Part shown: positions 9,136 through 17,871 of the stretch, in pieces
Layout of the letters: each line of letters opens with the position of its first letter
Position numbering within the stretch: position 1 is the first letter of the stretch
Assembly: GCA_029242935.1 (NCBI GenBank)
Contig: JAQWSX010000031.1
Coordinates: 1-40,590, forward strand
From: Akkermansiaceae bacterium
GTDB taxonomy: Bacteria > Verrucomicrobiota > Verrucomicrobiia > Verrucomicrobiales > Akkermansiaceae
Direction of reading: 5' to 3'
Length of the DNA: 40,590 nt
Translations under genes and position numbers: made by a program
The notes under the pieces: generated by a model
Database searches by the model: none
Told to the model about the DNA's origin: nothing
The model's input: the letters and a program-made list of their open reading frames with translations, nothing else

Positions 9136-10335
9136 TTAAGCGTCCGTCAGGGCCGCGACTCCGGGAAGAATTTTCCCTTCAAGGAGTTCAAGACTTGCAC
9201 CACCACCGGTGGAAATAAAGCTCATCTTGTCCGCAACTCCGAACTTCACCGCGGCAGTAACGGAGTCACCTCCTCCAACGATACTGAGAGCTCCGCTTTC
9301 CACAACGGCCTCGGCAATCTCCTTGGTGCCCTTCGCAAAGCAGTCCTTTTCAAAGACCCCCATTGGCCCGTTCCACAAAACCGTCTTGGCCGTCAGTAAG
9401 ACTTCCTTAAATTCCGCAATCGCCACGTCGCCGATATCGATGCCTTCTTTGTCAGCCGGAATTGCCCCGCCTTCCCCATAAACTTGGGTATTCCAAGTCT
9501 CGGCGCCTTCCTTAAACTCCTTGGTGATCCGCGTATCTGCTGGAAGAAGAAAGTGGACTCCCTTTTCCTCAGCTTTTCTTAAAATCTCAAGGGCAAGCTC
9601 CTGCTTCTCATTTTCAACCAAGCTCATCCCAATTTGATAACCTTGTGCCTTTCGGAAAGTGTAGGCCATGGCGCCACCAATCAAGATGGTATCGGCTTTA
9701 TCGAGAAGTGCGGAAATGACCTCTATCTTATCACTCACTTTCGCACCACCCATGATGACCACAAAGGGTCTTTCGGCATTGGCAAGTTTCCCTTCAAGAT
9801 ACTCAAGCTCGCGCTCGATAAGCAACCCCATAGCGCTTTTAGAAACGTGATGCGTCACTCCCTCGGTGGAAGCATGGGCGCGGTGAGCGGTTCCAAATGC
9901 GTCGTTCACAAAAATCTCTGCATTTCCGGCGAGAGATTTCGCGAACTCGGCATCATTTCCCTTCTCCTCGCTATAATAGCGAGTGTTTTCCAAAAGAAGA
10001 ACATCTCCATCCTTCAGTTGCGCACGAAGAGCAGCAGTATCCTCACCGATACAGTCTTCCGCAAAAGTAACATCCTGCTCTAGCAACTCACAAAGTCGGG
10101 CCGCGACTGGTTCCAACGAATACTTCTTCTCACGAGCGTCAGTCGGCCGCCCCATGTGGGAACAGAGAACGAGGCGGGCCCCGTTGGAAAGAAGCTGTTT
10201 GATAGACGGAAGAGCCGCCTGAATACGAGTGTCATCCGTGATTTCGAAGGCATCGTTAGTGGGAACATTAAAGTCGGCACGCATCAGCACTTCCTGACCA
10301 GAGACCTCGATATCGCGAATGGTGAGTTTACTCAT
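9136..10335 (-). CDS. pgk: phosphoglycerate kinase
   Basis: Phosphoglycerate kinase of glycolysis and gluconeogenesis, which transfers phosphate between 1,3-bisphosphoglycerate and ADP. From the ATG at 10335 the protein has 399 residues, the usual length. Visible motifs are the N-terminal RADFNVP block, LCSHMGRPTD, ENTRYYSEE, the central 'ERPFVVIMGGAKVSDKI', 'LWNGPMGVFE' and the C-terminal 'FISTGGGASLELLEGK' that binds nucleotide phosphates. A GTG ten codons upstream also opens the frame, but the extension has no family counterpart. The gene is alone, not in a gap-pgk-tpi cluster, and ends at a clear terminator. Confidence 0.97.
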   Translation of the reverse strand: MSKLTIRDIEVSGQEVLMRADFNVPTNDAFEITDDTRIQAALPSIKQLLSNGARLVLCSHMGRPTDAREKKYSLEPVAARLCELLEQDVTFAEDCIGEDTAALRAQLKDGDVLLLENTRYYSEEKGNDAEFAKSLAGNAEIFVNDAFGTAHRAHASTEGVTHHVSKSAMGLLIERELEYLEGKLANAERPFVVIMGGAKVSDKIEVISALLDKADTILIGGAMAYTFRKAQGYQIGMSLVENEKQELALEILRKAEEKGVHFLLPADTRITKEFKEGAETWNTQVYGEGGAIPADKEGIDIGDVAIAEFKEVLLTAKTVLWNGPMGVFEKDCFAKGTKEIAEAVVESGALSIVGGGDSVTAAVKFGVADKMSFISTGGGASLELLEGKILPGVAALTDA

Positions 10336-10439
10336 AATTAGAGGTCGTTTTGGTGACGCAGACACGGCTTCCTGTCAAGAGTTCCCCTGTTTTTACAATT
10401 CCATCCTACAAAGCGTGCACCTTCCTTGCGCCTTGTCAT

Positions 10440-10466
10440 TCAGGAGTTACTTGCTCATTCTCCTGA
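10440..10466 (+). repeat. inverted repeat in the leader of the nucleotidyltransferase gene
   Basis: TCAGGAG (10440-10446) and CTCCTGA (10460-10466) are perfect seven-base arms around a 13-base loop, ending six bases before the ATG at 10473. The first arm contains AGGAG, an anti-SD-like sequence, but it is too far from the start to act directly. It could be an mRNA leader hairpin. Confidence 0.4.
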
Positions 10467-10472
10467 AAAGCT

Positions 10473-11309
10473 ATGAAGATTAAGAAAGCGGTCATTACGG
10501 CAGCCGGCCCCACACAGCAGCACCTTCCTCTGCAGACCCTTGTCAGCCCCAATGGAACGACCAAAACCGTTGTGGCCTTCATCCTCGACGAAATCTTCGC
10601 CAGCGGAATCGAATCCGCTGCCATTGTCATCGCACCAGGAACAGAGCAGGCTTTCTCATCCGCAGTTGCCAACCATCTTGACAAGGTCATCTTTATCGAA
10701 CAAGCGGCTCCAAAAGGATACGGACACGCTATTCTTTGCGCCCGGGATTTCACTGGAGACGATCCATTTCTCGTGATGATGGGTGACCATCTCTACCTTT
10801 CCTTTGCCAAAGAATCCTGCGTCCGCCAGCTCCTGAATTTCGCATCCCAAGCAAATGGACCGGTTTCTGCGGTTCAACCAACCCACGAAAGCAAACTTCC
10901 ATTTTATGGGACCGTGGCCGCCTCACCGGTTGGAGGAACTCAGGGGCTCTATGACGTCTCTCATATAATCGAGAAGCCGACTCCCACCATCGCCGAGCAA
11001 GAGCTCATCGTTCCGGGCTTGCGATCAGGCAGCTATCTTTGCTTCTTTGGGATACACGTTCTGACAGCACCCGTAATGGAATACCTTGATCAAGCATTCA
11101 CCGAAAAAGCGGACCTTCCCCTAACCCCCAGCCTTGCTACTGCTGCTAAAAGTGAAAAATATCTCGCGTGCGAAATCGAGGGCCTCCGGTTCAATATCGA
11201 AGAATCCTATGGACTCCTTCGAGCTCAACTAGGAATGGCCCTCTCCGGTGAAGGCCGCGACGAAGTAATGGGTTACATGATCGAACTGATTGCTGCTACC
11301 CGAAGCTAA
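10473..11309 (+). CDS. GalU-like nucleotidyltransferase with altered signature loop
   Basis: A 278-residue sugar-1-phosphate nucleotidyltransferase of the GalU type (UTP-glucose-1-phosphate uridylyltransferase family). The fold marks are KAVITAAG at the start, 'APKGYGHAILCA' near residue 79 and 'FLVMMGDHLY' near residue 99, with a late FNIEES block. The phosphate-binding loop is abnormal: where the family has AAG-x-GTR-x-x-P-x-TK, this protein has AAGPTQQHLPLQT, losing the GTR arginine and the TK lysine. It may be inactive, use a different geometry, or serve as a partner subunit. It sits 17 bases upstream of a gene whose C-terminal domain carries an intact pyrophosphorylase signature, and the two are probably co-transcribed. 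Confidence 0.8.
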   Translation: MKIKKAVITAAGPTQQHLPLQTLVSPNGTTKTVVAFILDEIFASGIESAAIVIAPGTEQAFSSAVANHLDKVIFIEQAAPKGYGHAILCARDFTGDDPFLVMMGDHLYLSFAKESCVRQLLNFASQANGPVSAVQPTHESKLPFYGTVAASPVGGTQGLYDVSHIIEKPTPTIAEQELIVPGLRSGSYLCFFGIHVLTAPVMEYLDQAFTEKADLPLTPSLATAAKSEKYLACEIEGLRFNIEESYGLLRAQLGMALSGEGRDEVMGYMIELIAATRS

Positions 11310-11326
11310 TTTTCTCATAACTTCCG

Positions 11327-14300
11327 ATGTTAGTCTCACTCATTACCGCAGAGGACCCCGCGACACGCGACCGCTCATTAGCGGAAGCTTGCGTTCCCCT
11401 CGACACAGAGGGTCTCTTACAGGAATGCTCCGCACTAGACGCCTTCCGCCGCACCTCGGAAAACCTCTATCATCGCGTCCGGGCCATCTTTTTCCTGCAA
11501 GCCATTCATCGATTTCATCTCCCCGAAAAACTCCCCACTTCAGATACCGGATCCATTCCCTTCGATGGTTACGAGAACCTTCTCGAGCGCCACTTTGAGG
11601 AGGCCATTGAAGTCTTCCTTCGAGTGCAAGATCGGGAAGGCCCGTCAGATGGCATTTGCTCCGCTCTCGCCTCCGCCTACCATCAACTCGCCTTCCAGAC
11701 TCTAGCCGATCAAGTGCGTAAATCGGTCCGCACGGTCCGCGGGAACCAATGGATGTTCCGCATGGGACACCCAGCTGATCACCCGCTCCGCATTCGTCGT
11801 GAACTCCTAGAACAAGACGAACATCGCTTTCCTATTCTCTGTGAACGCACCCCCGTTCGTATGGATCTGACCCACTCGGCCTGGTCGGATATCTTCTTTC
11901 TCGGCATGGACTTCCCTCAAGGAGCCCGAGTTGTAAACGTCTCGGTTGACCTCGCCGTTCATGGGCGCGACGCTCAACCAAAACCGCCGGTCGAAGCCTA
12001 CTTTCGTATCATCGACGAACCGGTCCTCAAGCTCACTTCCATCGATCTTAAGGCCACTGCTGTAATCGCCTCTCTCTCCGATGTCTTCGACTTTGCAAAA
12101 GATTACCTCGGACTTCTCAAAGCGGCCGTCATTGCATCTGGCATCATCCCGCCGGGCATCGAGGGTTCTGGCAAATCCCTTGCCGACCTCCTCAATCGGC
12201 TCGCCGGCCCCAACCGTGGAATCGAAATCATCTCTTCGGTCAACGACATCCCGAAAGGCTCCCGGCTGGCAGTTTCCACCAACCTTCTCGCCGCCCTCAT
12301 CAGCGCCTGCATGCGCGCCACCGGACAAACCCAGTCGCTCACGGGCGAACTCACCGAAAGTGAGAGGCGCCTTGTCCTTGCCCGCGCCATCCTTGGAGAA
12401 TGGATCGGCGGCTCCGGCGGTGGTTGGCAGGACTCCGGCGGCGTCTGGCCAGGAATCAAACTTATCGAAGGTGAACTTGCCGGCGAAACCGACCCAGAAC
12501 ACGGAATCTCCCGGGGCCGCCTCATGCCCAAACATAAGGTCTTCAATCATAAGGAAATTCCAGACTCCGCACGACAGGCGCTCACCGACTCCCTGATTCT
12601 CGTTCATGGAGGTATGGCACAAAACGTCGGCCCCATCCTCGAGATGGTCACCGAAAAATATCTTCTTCGATCCTCCGCCGAATGGAAGGCTCGCCAAGAA
12701 GCTCTCGACCTCCTTGATCAAATCGTAAAGGCCCTCGCTAGCGGTAACATCCGAGAACTCGGACGCCTCACCACCGAGAACTTTCGGGGGCCGCTCCAAA
12801 CGATCATTCCTTGGGCCACCAATCACTTCACCGAAACCCTCATCGATCGCGTCTCCAAGAAATTCGGGGAAGACTTCTGGGGCTTTTGGATGCTCGGCGG
12901 CATGTCCGGTGGTGGCATGGGCTTCATTGTCGAACCCTCACGTAAGCAGGAAGCTCTCAATATCATTCACGACATTATGATCCAAACCAAACGGGAGCTC
13001 GAAAATGCCCTCCCCTTCGCCATGGATCCCGTCGTTTACGACTTTGGCATCAATCCAAACGGCACCTTTGGCCAAATTCATCGCGGGGAGGAAGCCCTCC
13101 TCCCGCCTTCCTATTACCCCCTTGCCCTCGCCAATACCCTGCGGACTCCTCCCGCGGATCTCTCAGCAACAACCCGGGCCGAGCTTGATCAATTCGCCCG
13201 GGCCTGCAAGACGCACTCCGCATTCTCTTCCTCTATCGAGTCCCTCTTCGAAACACTGATCCCGCATGTCGACGATAACACGAGTGGAGAAAACTCACTT
13301 TCCAACCTCCTCACCGAAAACGGATTTGATCAGCGCCAGCACGAGCACATTCGAAAAGACCTTGTTGAAGGCAGAATCGGCCTTGCCCAAAATCGACTCC
13401 CTGCCACCACTATTATCAAGGATGTCTCACCCGAAGATATCACGGATTTTACCAAATCAGATTCCACGAAAGATCTCGTAGCTGGTGAACAAGCACTCGC
13501 TAACGGAGAAGTTGGAGTCATCACCCTTGCCGCCGGCGCCGGTTCCCGCTGGACCCAGGGTGCAGGCGTCTGCAAGGCTCTCCATCCCTTCGTTCGCCTT
13601 GACGGGTGCCACCGCACTTTTATCGAAACCCACCTAGGCAAGTCCCGTAAACGCGGCCACGAAGCGGGCTCGGCCATTCCCCATGTATTCACAACATCCT
13701 ACCTGACCCACCAACCCACCCGTCAGTTTTTGGAAACCGTTAAGGACTACAACTATCCCGGCTCGCTCCACTTGTCCCAAGGGCAATCAGTGGGCCTTCG
13801 CATGATTCCAACCGTTAGTGACCTGCGCTTTGCTTGGGAGGAAATGCCCCAGCAAGTCCTCGATGAGCAGCAGCAAAAAATGCGTGACTCAGTCAGATCC
13901 GCCTTGCTCAACTGGGCCCGATCAACCGGGGAGGCGACTGACTACACCGACAACCTCCCTCTTCAGTGCCTCCATCCTGTCGGTCACTTTTACGAGGTTC
14001 CCAACCTCCTTCTTAATGGGACTCTCGCCGATCTCCTCACCGAGCGACCACAGCTCAAAACACTAATGCTGCACAACATCGACACTCTCGGCGCCGACGT
14101 TGACCCCTCCCTTCTTGGCCACCATTTAGCGAGCAAGAATGGGCTCACTTTTGAAGTCATCACCCGCCGACTCGAAGACAGAGGCGGCGGCCTCGCTTCC
14201 ATCGAAGGCCGCCCAAGACTCCTCGAAGGCCTCGCCATGCCGCGCGAGGAGGACGAATTTATCCTCTCCTACTACAACTCGATGACGACTTGGATCGATA

Positions 14301-14638
14301 TCGACCAGCTTCTCGAACTGTTCGACCTCACTCGTGACGACATTCTCGCTCGTGACGAAAAGAAGATCCTCGCCGGAATCCGAAAAGTCGCGTCACGTCT
14401 TCCCACTTATATCACGCTCAAAGAAGTTAAAAAGCGCTGGGGCCACGGCCAGGAAGACGTCTTTCCAGTCACGCAATTCGAGAAACTTTGGGGGGATCTC
14501 ACCACCCTTCCCGGCATCGAATCAAAATTTATCGTCGTGCCCAGATCACGTGGCCAACAACTCAAGGACCCTGCCCAACTCGATGCCTGGCTCCGCGACG
14601 GCTCCGCCGATCACATCGAATCGCTCTGCGAGTGGTAG
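11327..14638 (+). CDS. fusion of fucokinase-like GHMP kinase and UDP-sugar pyrophosphorylase
   Basis: An 1103-residue protein. Residues 1-165 are helical and unassigned. Residues about 172-560 are a GHMP kinase closest in pattern to L-fucokinase/heptose kinases: PVRMDLTHSAWSDI (176-189), GGGWQDSGG (364-372) followed by PGIKLI, and GGMSGGGMG (524-532). The usual Gly-Ser ATP loop is changed to IPKGSRLAVST. Residues about 715-1075 are a eukaryotic-type UDP-glucose/UDP-sugar pyrophosphorylase, with LAAGAGSRW (734-742), Lys750 and LMLHNIDTLGA (913-923). It would phosphorylate a sugar and convert the sugar-1-phosphate to a nucleotide sugar. Known Fkp enzymes have the opposite domain order. The sugar and nucleotide are not readable. 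A GalU-like gene precedes it. Confidence 0.8.
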   Translation: MLVSLITAEDPATRDRSLAEACVPLDTEGLLQECSALDAFRRTSENLYHRVRAIFFLQAIHRFHLPEKLPTSDTGSIPFDGYENLLERHFEEAIEVFLRVQDREGPSDGICSALASAYHQLAFQTLADQVRKSVRTVRGNQWMFRMGHPADHPLRIRRELLEQDEHRFPILCERTPVRMDLTHSAWSDIFFLGMDFPQGARVVNVSVDLAVHGRDAQPKPPVEAYFRIIDEPVLKLTSIDLKATAVIASLSDVFDFAKDYLGLLKAAVIASGIIPPGIEGSGKSLADLLNRLAGPNRGIEIISSVNDIPKGSRLAVSTNLLAALISACMRATGQTQSLTGELTESERRLVLARAILGEWIGGSGGGWQDSGGVWPGIKLIEGELAGETDPEHGISRGRLMPKHKVFNHKEIPDSARQALTDSLILVHGGMAQNVGPILEMVTEKYLLRSSAEWKARQEALDLLDQIVKALASGNIRELGRLTTENFRGPLQTIIPWATNHFTETLIDRVSKKFGEDFWGFWMLGGMSGGGMGFIVEPSRKQEALNIIHDIMIQTKRELENALPFAMDPVVYDFGINPNGTFGQIHRGEEALLPPSYYPLALANTLRTPPADLSATTRAELDQFARACKTHSAFSSSIESLFETLIPHVDDNTSGENSLSNLLTENGFDQRQHEHIRKDLVEGRIGLAQNRLPATTIIKDVSPEDITDFTKSDSTKDLVAGEQALANGEVGVITLAAGAGSRWTQGAGVCKALHPFVRLDGCHRTFIETHLGKSRKRGHEAGSAIPHVFTTSYLTHQPTRQFLETVKDYNYPGSLHLSQGQSVGLRMIPTVSDLRFAWEEMPQQVLDEQQQKMRDSVRSALLNWARSTGEATDYTDNLPLQCLHPVGHFYEVPNLLLNGTLADLLTERPQLKTLMLHNIDTLGADVDPSLLGHHLASKNGLTFEVITRRLEDRGGGLASIEGRPRLLEGLAMPREEDEFILSYYNSMTTWIDIDQLLELFDLTRDDILARDEKKILAGIRKVASRLPTYITLKEVKKRWGHGQEDVFPVTQFEKLWGDLTTLPGIESKFIVVPRSRGQQLKDPAQLDAWLRDGSADHIESLCEW

Positions 14639-14681
14639 ATTTCGGCATTGTCTTTTCTCTTCCGAAATTGAGAGTGCTCGC

Positions 14682-15331
14682 GTGAAATTACTTCTGTTTT
14701 TATCGGTGTTACTTTCATCGTCGGCACTTGCCCGTTACTACGAATTTGAGCTTAATGAAGCTACCGATCCATCAGACAAGGAATCCTTTGGCATCCCGGA
14801 GAAAACCATGAGGTCTACTATCTGGACGAAAATGTTCCGTGGGGATTCATCGCTGTTTTCCTCTCATTTGATCCAGCTGATTCTGAAACCATTACAATTT
14901 TCACCCACTATGTGGGGATCGCCCAAGGATATCAATTCTACGCGGTTGATTCACTCAATTCAGAGGAAAGGCAGCAAATCTCGTCCAACTCCGGCGATGA
15001 TGAGCAAAGCTCCCCATTCACGATTTCTTCCGGCGGCTCACAACTCATCACCTTTGAAAGTGACATTATCGGAGAAGAAGGCTGGGTTCAAATTGGTTAT
15101 GATAAAGACGAAGGACTCCGCATCATTTCACAAAACGAAAATCCCCGCCCGCGCGAACCAGAATTCTCGATAAGCAACGGTCACGTTTTCATCACTCCCT
15201 CCCATCTTGGCATCGTTCAACAATCCTCCGACCTTAAAAACTGGACCAACATCAGTATTCAAGGAGGGACCGTGACCCTCATGATGTCTAAGTTCAGCGG
15301 CCCCATTTTCTTCCGCGAACTCTGCCCTTAA
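14682..15331 (+). pseudogene. secreted protein, frameshifted (one base missing near 14802-14805)
   Basis: A GTG start at 14682 gives a good signal peptide (KLLLFLSVLLSSSALA, cleavage before RYY) and about 25 mature residues. The sensible reading then continues in the -1 frame: EVYYLDENVPWGFIAVFLS from 14810 to the stop at 15331. Adding one A to the AAAA run at 14802-14805 joins the two as GIPEKNHEVYYLDE. The C-terminal part has the 'QQSSDLKNWTNI...FFREL' pattern common at the ends of secreted Verrucomicrobia proteins. No function is known. The change may be a real mutation or an assembly error. It lies 43 bases after the kinase-pyrophosphorylase fusion gene. Confidence 0.65.
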
Positions 15332-15341
15332 TCAAAAGGCT

Positions 15342-15923
15342 TCAAATCTCCACCGCCTCCGCAAGCATCTGGCGGTACTCGGCCTGTGGAACTTCGTATC
15401 CGCCAAAAGTTCTCAAATGATCAGTCATCCACTGAGTATCCAGTAAGATAACCCTCTCCTCGCGAAGCCATTCAACCAAGTTTACCAAAGCGATTTTGCT
15501 CGCGTCGGTCTTACGGCTAAACATGCTCTCGCCAAAAAAAGCCCGCCCCAGTCGCACCCCGTATAGCCCGCCTTGTAATCCCTCTTCATCCCAGCACTCC
15601 ACCGAATGGGCAAATCCTTGTTCAAAGAGCTCGTAATAGCTCTCCATGATTATCGGATCGATCCAAGTCTCCTCTCGGTCACGGCATCCCTCCATCACGT
15701 CCTGAAACGAAGTGTCAAATCGCACCTCGAAGGGTCGCTTTTTCATCGAACGTCTCAAACCGCGCGGAATATGAAATCGGTCATCGAGCGGAATGATCCC
15801 CCGCTCCTTCGGTTGGAACCAATAAATTTCGCCATCTTCCGACATCGGGAAAACCCCCTCCATATAGGCACCCAAAAGGACTTCAGTCGGAATTTTCTCC
15901 ACAGCGGTATTTTCGCGATACAA
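15342..15923 (-). CDS. aat: leucyl/phenylalanyl-tRNA--protein transferase
   Basis: Aat adds Leu or Phe from tRNA to proteins with N-terminal Arg or Lys, marking them for ClpS/ClpAP degradation. Family marks are YMEGVFPMSEDGEIYWFQP near the start and the long conserved block GGLYGVRLGRAFFGESMFSRK, then SKIALVNL and 'LLDTQWMTDHLRTFGG'. At 193 residues it is shorter than the E. coli protein, mainly at the N-terminus. The start is uncertain: TTG at 15923, or GTG at 15902 just before EKIPTEVLL. It diverges from yceD with a 29-base gap. Confidence 0.92.
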   Translation of the reverse strand: MYRENTAVEKIPTEVLLGAYMEGVFPMSEDGEIYWFQPKERGIIPLDDRFHIPRGLRRSMKKRPFEVRFDTSFQDVMEGCRDREETWIDPIIMESYYELFEQGFAHSVECWDEEGLQGGLYGVRLGRAFFGESMFSRKTDASKIALVNLVEWLREERVILLDTQWMTDHLRTFGGYEVPQAEYRQMLAEAVEI

Positions 15924-15952
15924 AGCCCTTATTTCAATCTACAATTCCGCCC

Positions 15953-16435
15953 ATGAAGATCGATCTCGCTAATTTAGCCGACGAAGGCCAGCACTTTGAG
16001 GGCGAGCTTTCTCCCGAAATCTTTGATCTCCAAGAAAGTGATATAATCAGCGTCAGTGCGCTAAAATACTCTCTTTTCACTCAGCGCTTTGACACCGAGC
16101 TCCTTTTAACTGGTAGCCTAGAGGCCACCTTCGAGCTCACCTGTATGCGCAGCCTTCATCCCTTCAAGCAAACGATCTCCATGCCCTCCGCTGCCGTCAG
16201 TATTGAGCTTGGAAACGACGGAATCATCGATCCCGCCCCCCAAATTCGGGAGGAAATCCTGCTCGAACTGCCCACCAACCCGCGCTGTGAGGACGGTGAC
16301 GCCCCCGCAAATTGCGAAATAGATCCGAAGTATTTAGCAGTAGACAAACCGACCGATGATGGAGTAGAACCCGCCCGCGCGCCGGAAAAACCCAATCCAT
16401 GGGGTGCTCTGGACGTATTGGACTCTCAAGATTAA
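15953..16435 (+). CDS. yceD: YceD/DUF177 family protein
   Basis: A 160-residue protein of the YceD (DUF177) family, which is almost always encoded immediately upstream of rpmF and has been linked to 23S rRNA accumulation. Visible marks are '[19 protein letters not shown]' in the middle, '[14 protein letters not shown]' and the C-terminal NPWGALDVL, a hallmark ending. The order yceD-rpmF-plsX is conserved across many bacteria and supports the call. The start is the first ATG, on the other side of a short divergent gap from aat. Confidence 0.88.
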   Translation: MKIDLANLADEGQHFEGELSPEIFDLQESDIISVSALKYSLFTQRFDTELLLTGSLEATFELTCMRSLHPFKQTISMPSAAVSIELGNDGIIDPAPQIREEILLELPTNPRCEDGDAPANCEIDPKYLAVDKPTDDGVEPARAPEKPNPWGALDVLDSQD

Positions 16436-16455
16436 CCTTCTTACCACCCAGACTC

Positions 16456-16638
16456 ATGGCCTCACCAAAACGTCGCACATCAAAGCACAAACAGAAGCTC
16501 CGCCGTGGAGCCAACCGTTGGCGCAAACCCCTTCTCAAGACCTGTCCTGAGTGCGGTACCAGCATTCCTGGACACATTGCCTGCCCAGCTTGCGGAACCT
16601 ACCGCGAGCGCCAGGTGCTCGACGGCGATCTCGTCTAG
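16456..16638 (+). CDS. rpmF: 50S ribosomal protein L32 (zinc-binding form)
   Basis: Sixty residues, normal for bL32. It begins [17 protein letters not shown], as in most L32 proteins (mature protein starts after Met). Four cysteines (30, 33, 43, 46) in CPECG and CPACG form the zinc ribbon of the C+ type, so this is not the zinc-independent paralogue. The frame opens earlier at 16399, but that stretch lies inside yceD and the family start is the ATG at 16456. It ends 37 bases before a strong terminator. Confidence 0.96.
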   Translation: MASPKRRTSKHKQKLRRGANRWRKPLLKTCPECGTSIPGHIACPACGTYRERQVLDGDLV

Positions 16639-16675
16639 ATCACGTCATCCAAAATAGTTTCCAAAAATTTTACTG

Positions 16676-16702
16676 AGCGCGGGGCACCCTCCGCGCTTTT
16701 TT
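16676..16702 (+). terminator. intrinsic terminator between rpmF and plsX
   Basis: AGCGCGG (16676-16682) and CCGCGCT (16691-16697) pair perfectly around an eight-base loop and run straight into TTTTTT (16697-16702). The T-run ends only six bases before the plsX ATG at 16709, so it would end the yceD-rpmF transcript and must be read through, bypassed or regulated if plsX is expressed from the same operon. Confidence 0.8.
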
Positions 16703-16708
16703 ACCGTG

Positions 16709-17752
16709 ATGAAGATTGCACTCGATGCCATGGGCGGCGACCATGCCCCAGGAGTCAACCTCGAAGGAGCGCGCGATATCCTTGCCGAAAACTCCGAGAT
16801 CGAATCCATCCTCCTCACCGGCCCAGCCGACCAGCTGAAGAAGGCCGCAGCTGAGTGCGGTCTAACCGACTCGCGAGCTGTCTTCATTGATGCACTCGAA
16901 GTTGTTGGCATGGAAGAGTCCGGAGCCAAGGCACTTAGGCGCAAGAAAAATTCATCCATCTCCATCGCAGCCGACTTAGTAAAAAGAGGTGACGCTCAAG
17001 CCCTTGTCTCAGCGGGCAACACCGGAGCAGCCGTCGCAACCGCCACCGTAAAGCTCCGACTCCTCAAAGGAGTGCAGCGAGCCGGCATTGCCTCGCCCAT
17101 GCCCAACGAATTTGGCGTCTGCAATCTCCTCGATGCCGGTGCCAACCCCGAAGCCAAGCCAAGCCACCTCCTCGGCTATGCCATCATGGGTAGCGTCTAC
17201 GCTCGCGAAGTTCTTAAGGTCGCCGACCCACAGATCGGTATTATGTCCAACGGTGAGGAAGAAGAAAAAGGAACCGCCTTCACCAGGGAGACTATGACTC
17301 TCTTAAAGAATTTGGTCGAGCAAGGCGACGCCCCCTTCACCCTTTGTGGCAATGTTGAAGGTCACGACCTTTTTCAAACAAAACTCGACGTCTGCCTCTG
17401 CGACGGCTTCACCGGTAACATTGTTCTTAAAAGCTGCGAAGCCACCGCCAAGGCCATGTCCAAATGGATGAAAGAAGAGTTCAAAAAGAATCCTATCCGC
17501 ATCACCGGAGCTCTCCTTGGCAGAGGCGCCTTCCAGGCCGTTAAGGATCGCACCAATTATGAATCTTACGGAGGAAGCCCTCTTCTCGGCGTCAATGGTG
17601 TGGTCATCATCGCCCACGGTGGTTCCTCCGCTCTCGCCGTCAAAAACGCCCTCAAAATGGCCGCTCAAGCCCTCAAACACGAGGTCAACCCCAAGATCGA
17701 AGAAGCTCTGGCCAAGGCCAGCCTTCCCGATTTGGCTCCCGAAGAAGGGTAA
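16709..17752 (+). CDS. plsX: phosphate acyltransferase PlsX
   Basis: PlsX makes acyl-phosphate from acyl-ACP and phosphate, the first step of glycerolipid synthesis in most bacteria. The 347-residue protein starts KIALDAMGGDHAP, the family signature, and continues with LLTGP, 'ALVSAGNTGA', 'LLDAGANPEAKP', 'GIMSNGEEEEKG' and 'GFTGNIVLKSCEA'. The GTG three bases earlier is a less likely start. It follows yceD-rpmF, as in many genomes, but an intrinsic terminator lies directly in front. No fabH follows here; the next gene is an aminotransferase. Confidence 0.95.
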   Translation: MKIALDAMGGDHAPGVNLEGARDILAENSEIESILLTGPADQLKKAAAECGLTDSRAVFIDALEVVGMEESGAKALRRKKNSSISIAADLVKRGDAQALVSAGNTGAAVATATVKLRLLKGVQRAGIASPMPNEFGVCNLLDAGANPEAKPSHLLGYAIMGSVYAREVLKVADPQIGIMSNGEEEEKGTAFTRETMTLLKNLVEQGDAPFTLCGNVEGHDLFQTKLDVCLCDGFTGNIVLKSCEATAKAMSKWMKEEFKKNPIRITGALLGRGAFQAVKDRTNYESYGGSPLLGVNGVVIIAHGGSSALAVKNALKMAAQALKHEVNPKIEEALAKASLPDLAPEEG

Positions 17753-17837
17753 CCTTTGATGTTCATCGCCTCTGATGGAAAATTTCCGCGGCACCTAAAA
17801 ATCAAGGATTACCAAACCAGCGCAGGAATCTGATCAC

Positions 17838-17861
17838 GGGGGCAAGGACTAAATCGCCCCC
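17838..17861 (+). terminator. GC hairpin after plsX, possible terminator without T-run
   Basis: GGGGGC (17838-17843) pairs with GCCCCC (17856-17861) around a 12-base loop, 86 bases after the plsX stop. No T-tract follows, so termination is uncertain. Confidence 0.35.
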
Positions 17862-17871
17862 CTCAACCAAG

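Noticed and set aside
10336-10365. upstream GTG start for pgk adding ten residues
   Set aside because: The extension is not part of the family; MSKLTIRDI at the ATG at 10335 fits other phosphoglycerate kinases.
11807-12826. 339-codon open frame on the minus strand
   Set aside because: It lies entirely antisense to the kinase-pyrophosphorylase gene, whose motifs are clear; its composition (Asp/Gly/Glu-rich) is what antisense reading of this gene produces.
14334-14681. extension of the frame that carries the secreted protein's start back into the kinase-pyrophosphorylase gene
   Set aside because: It overlaps a certain gene; the signal peptide at 14682 marks the true start.
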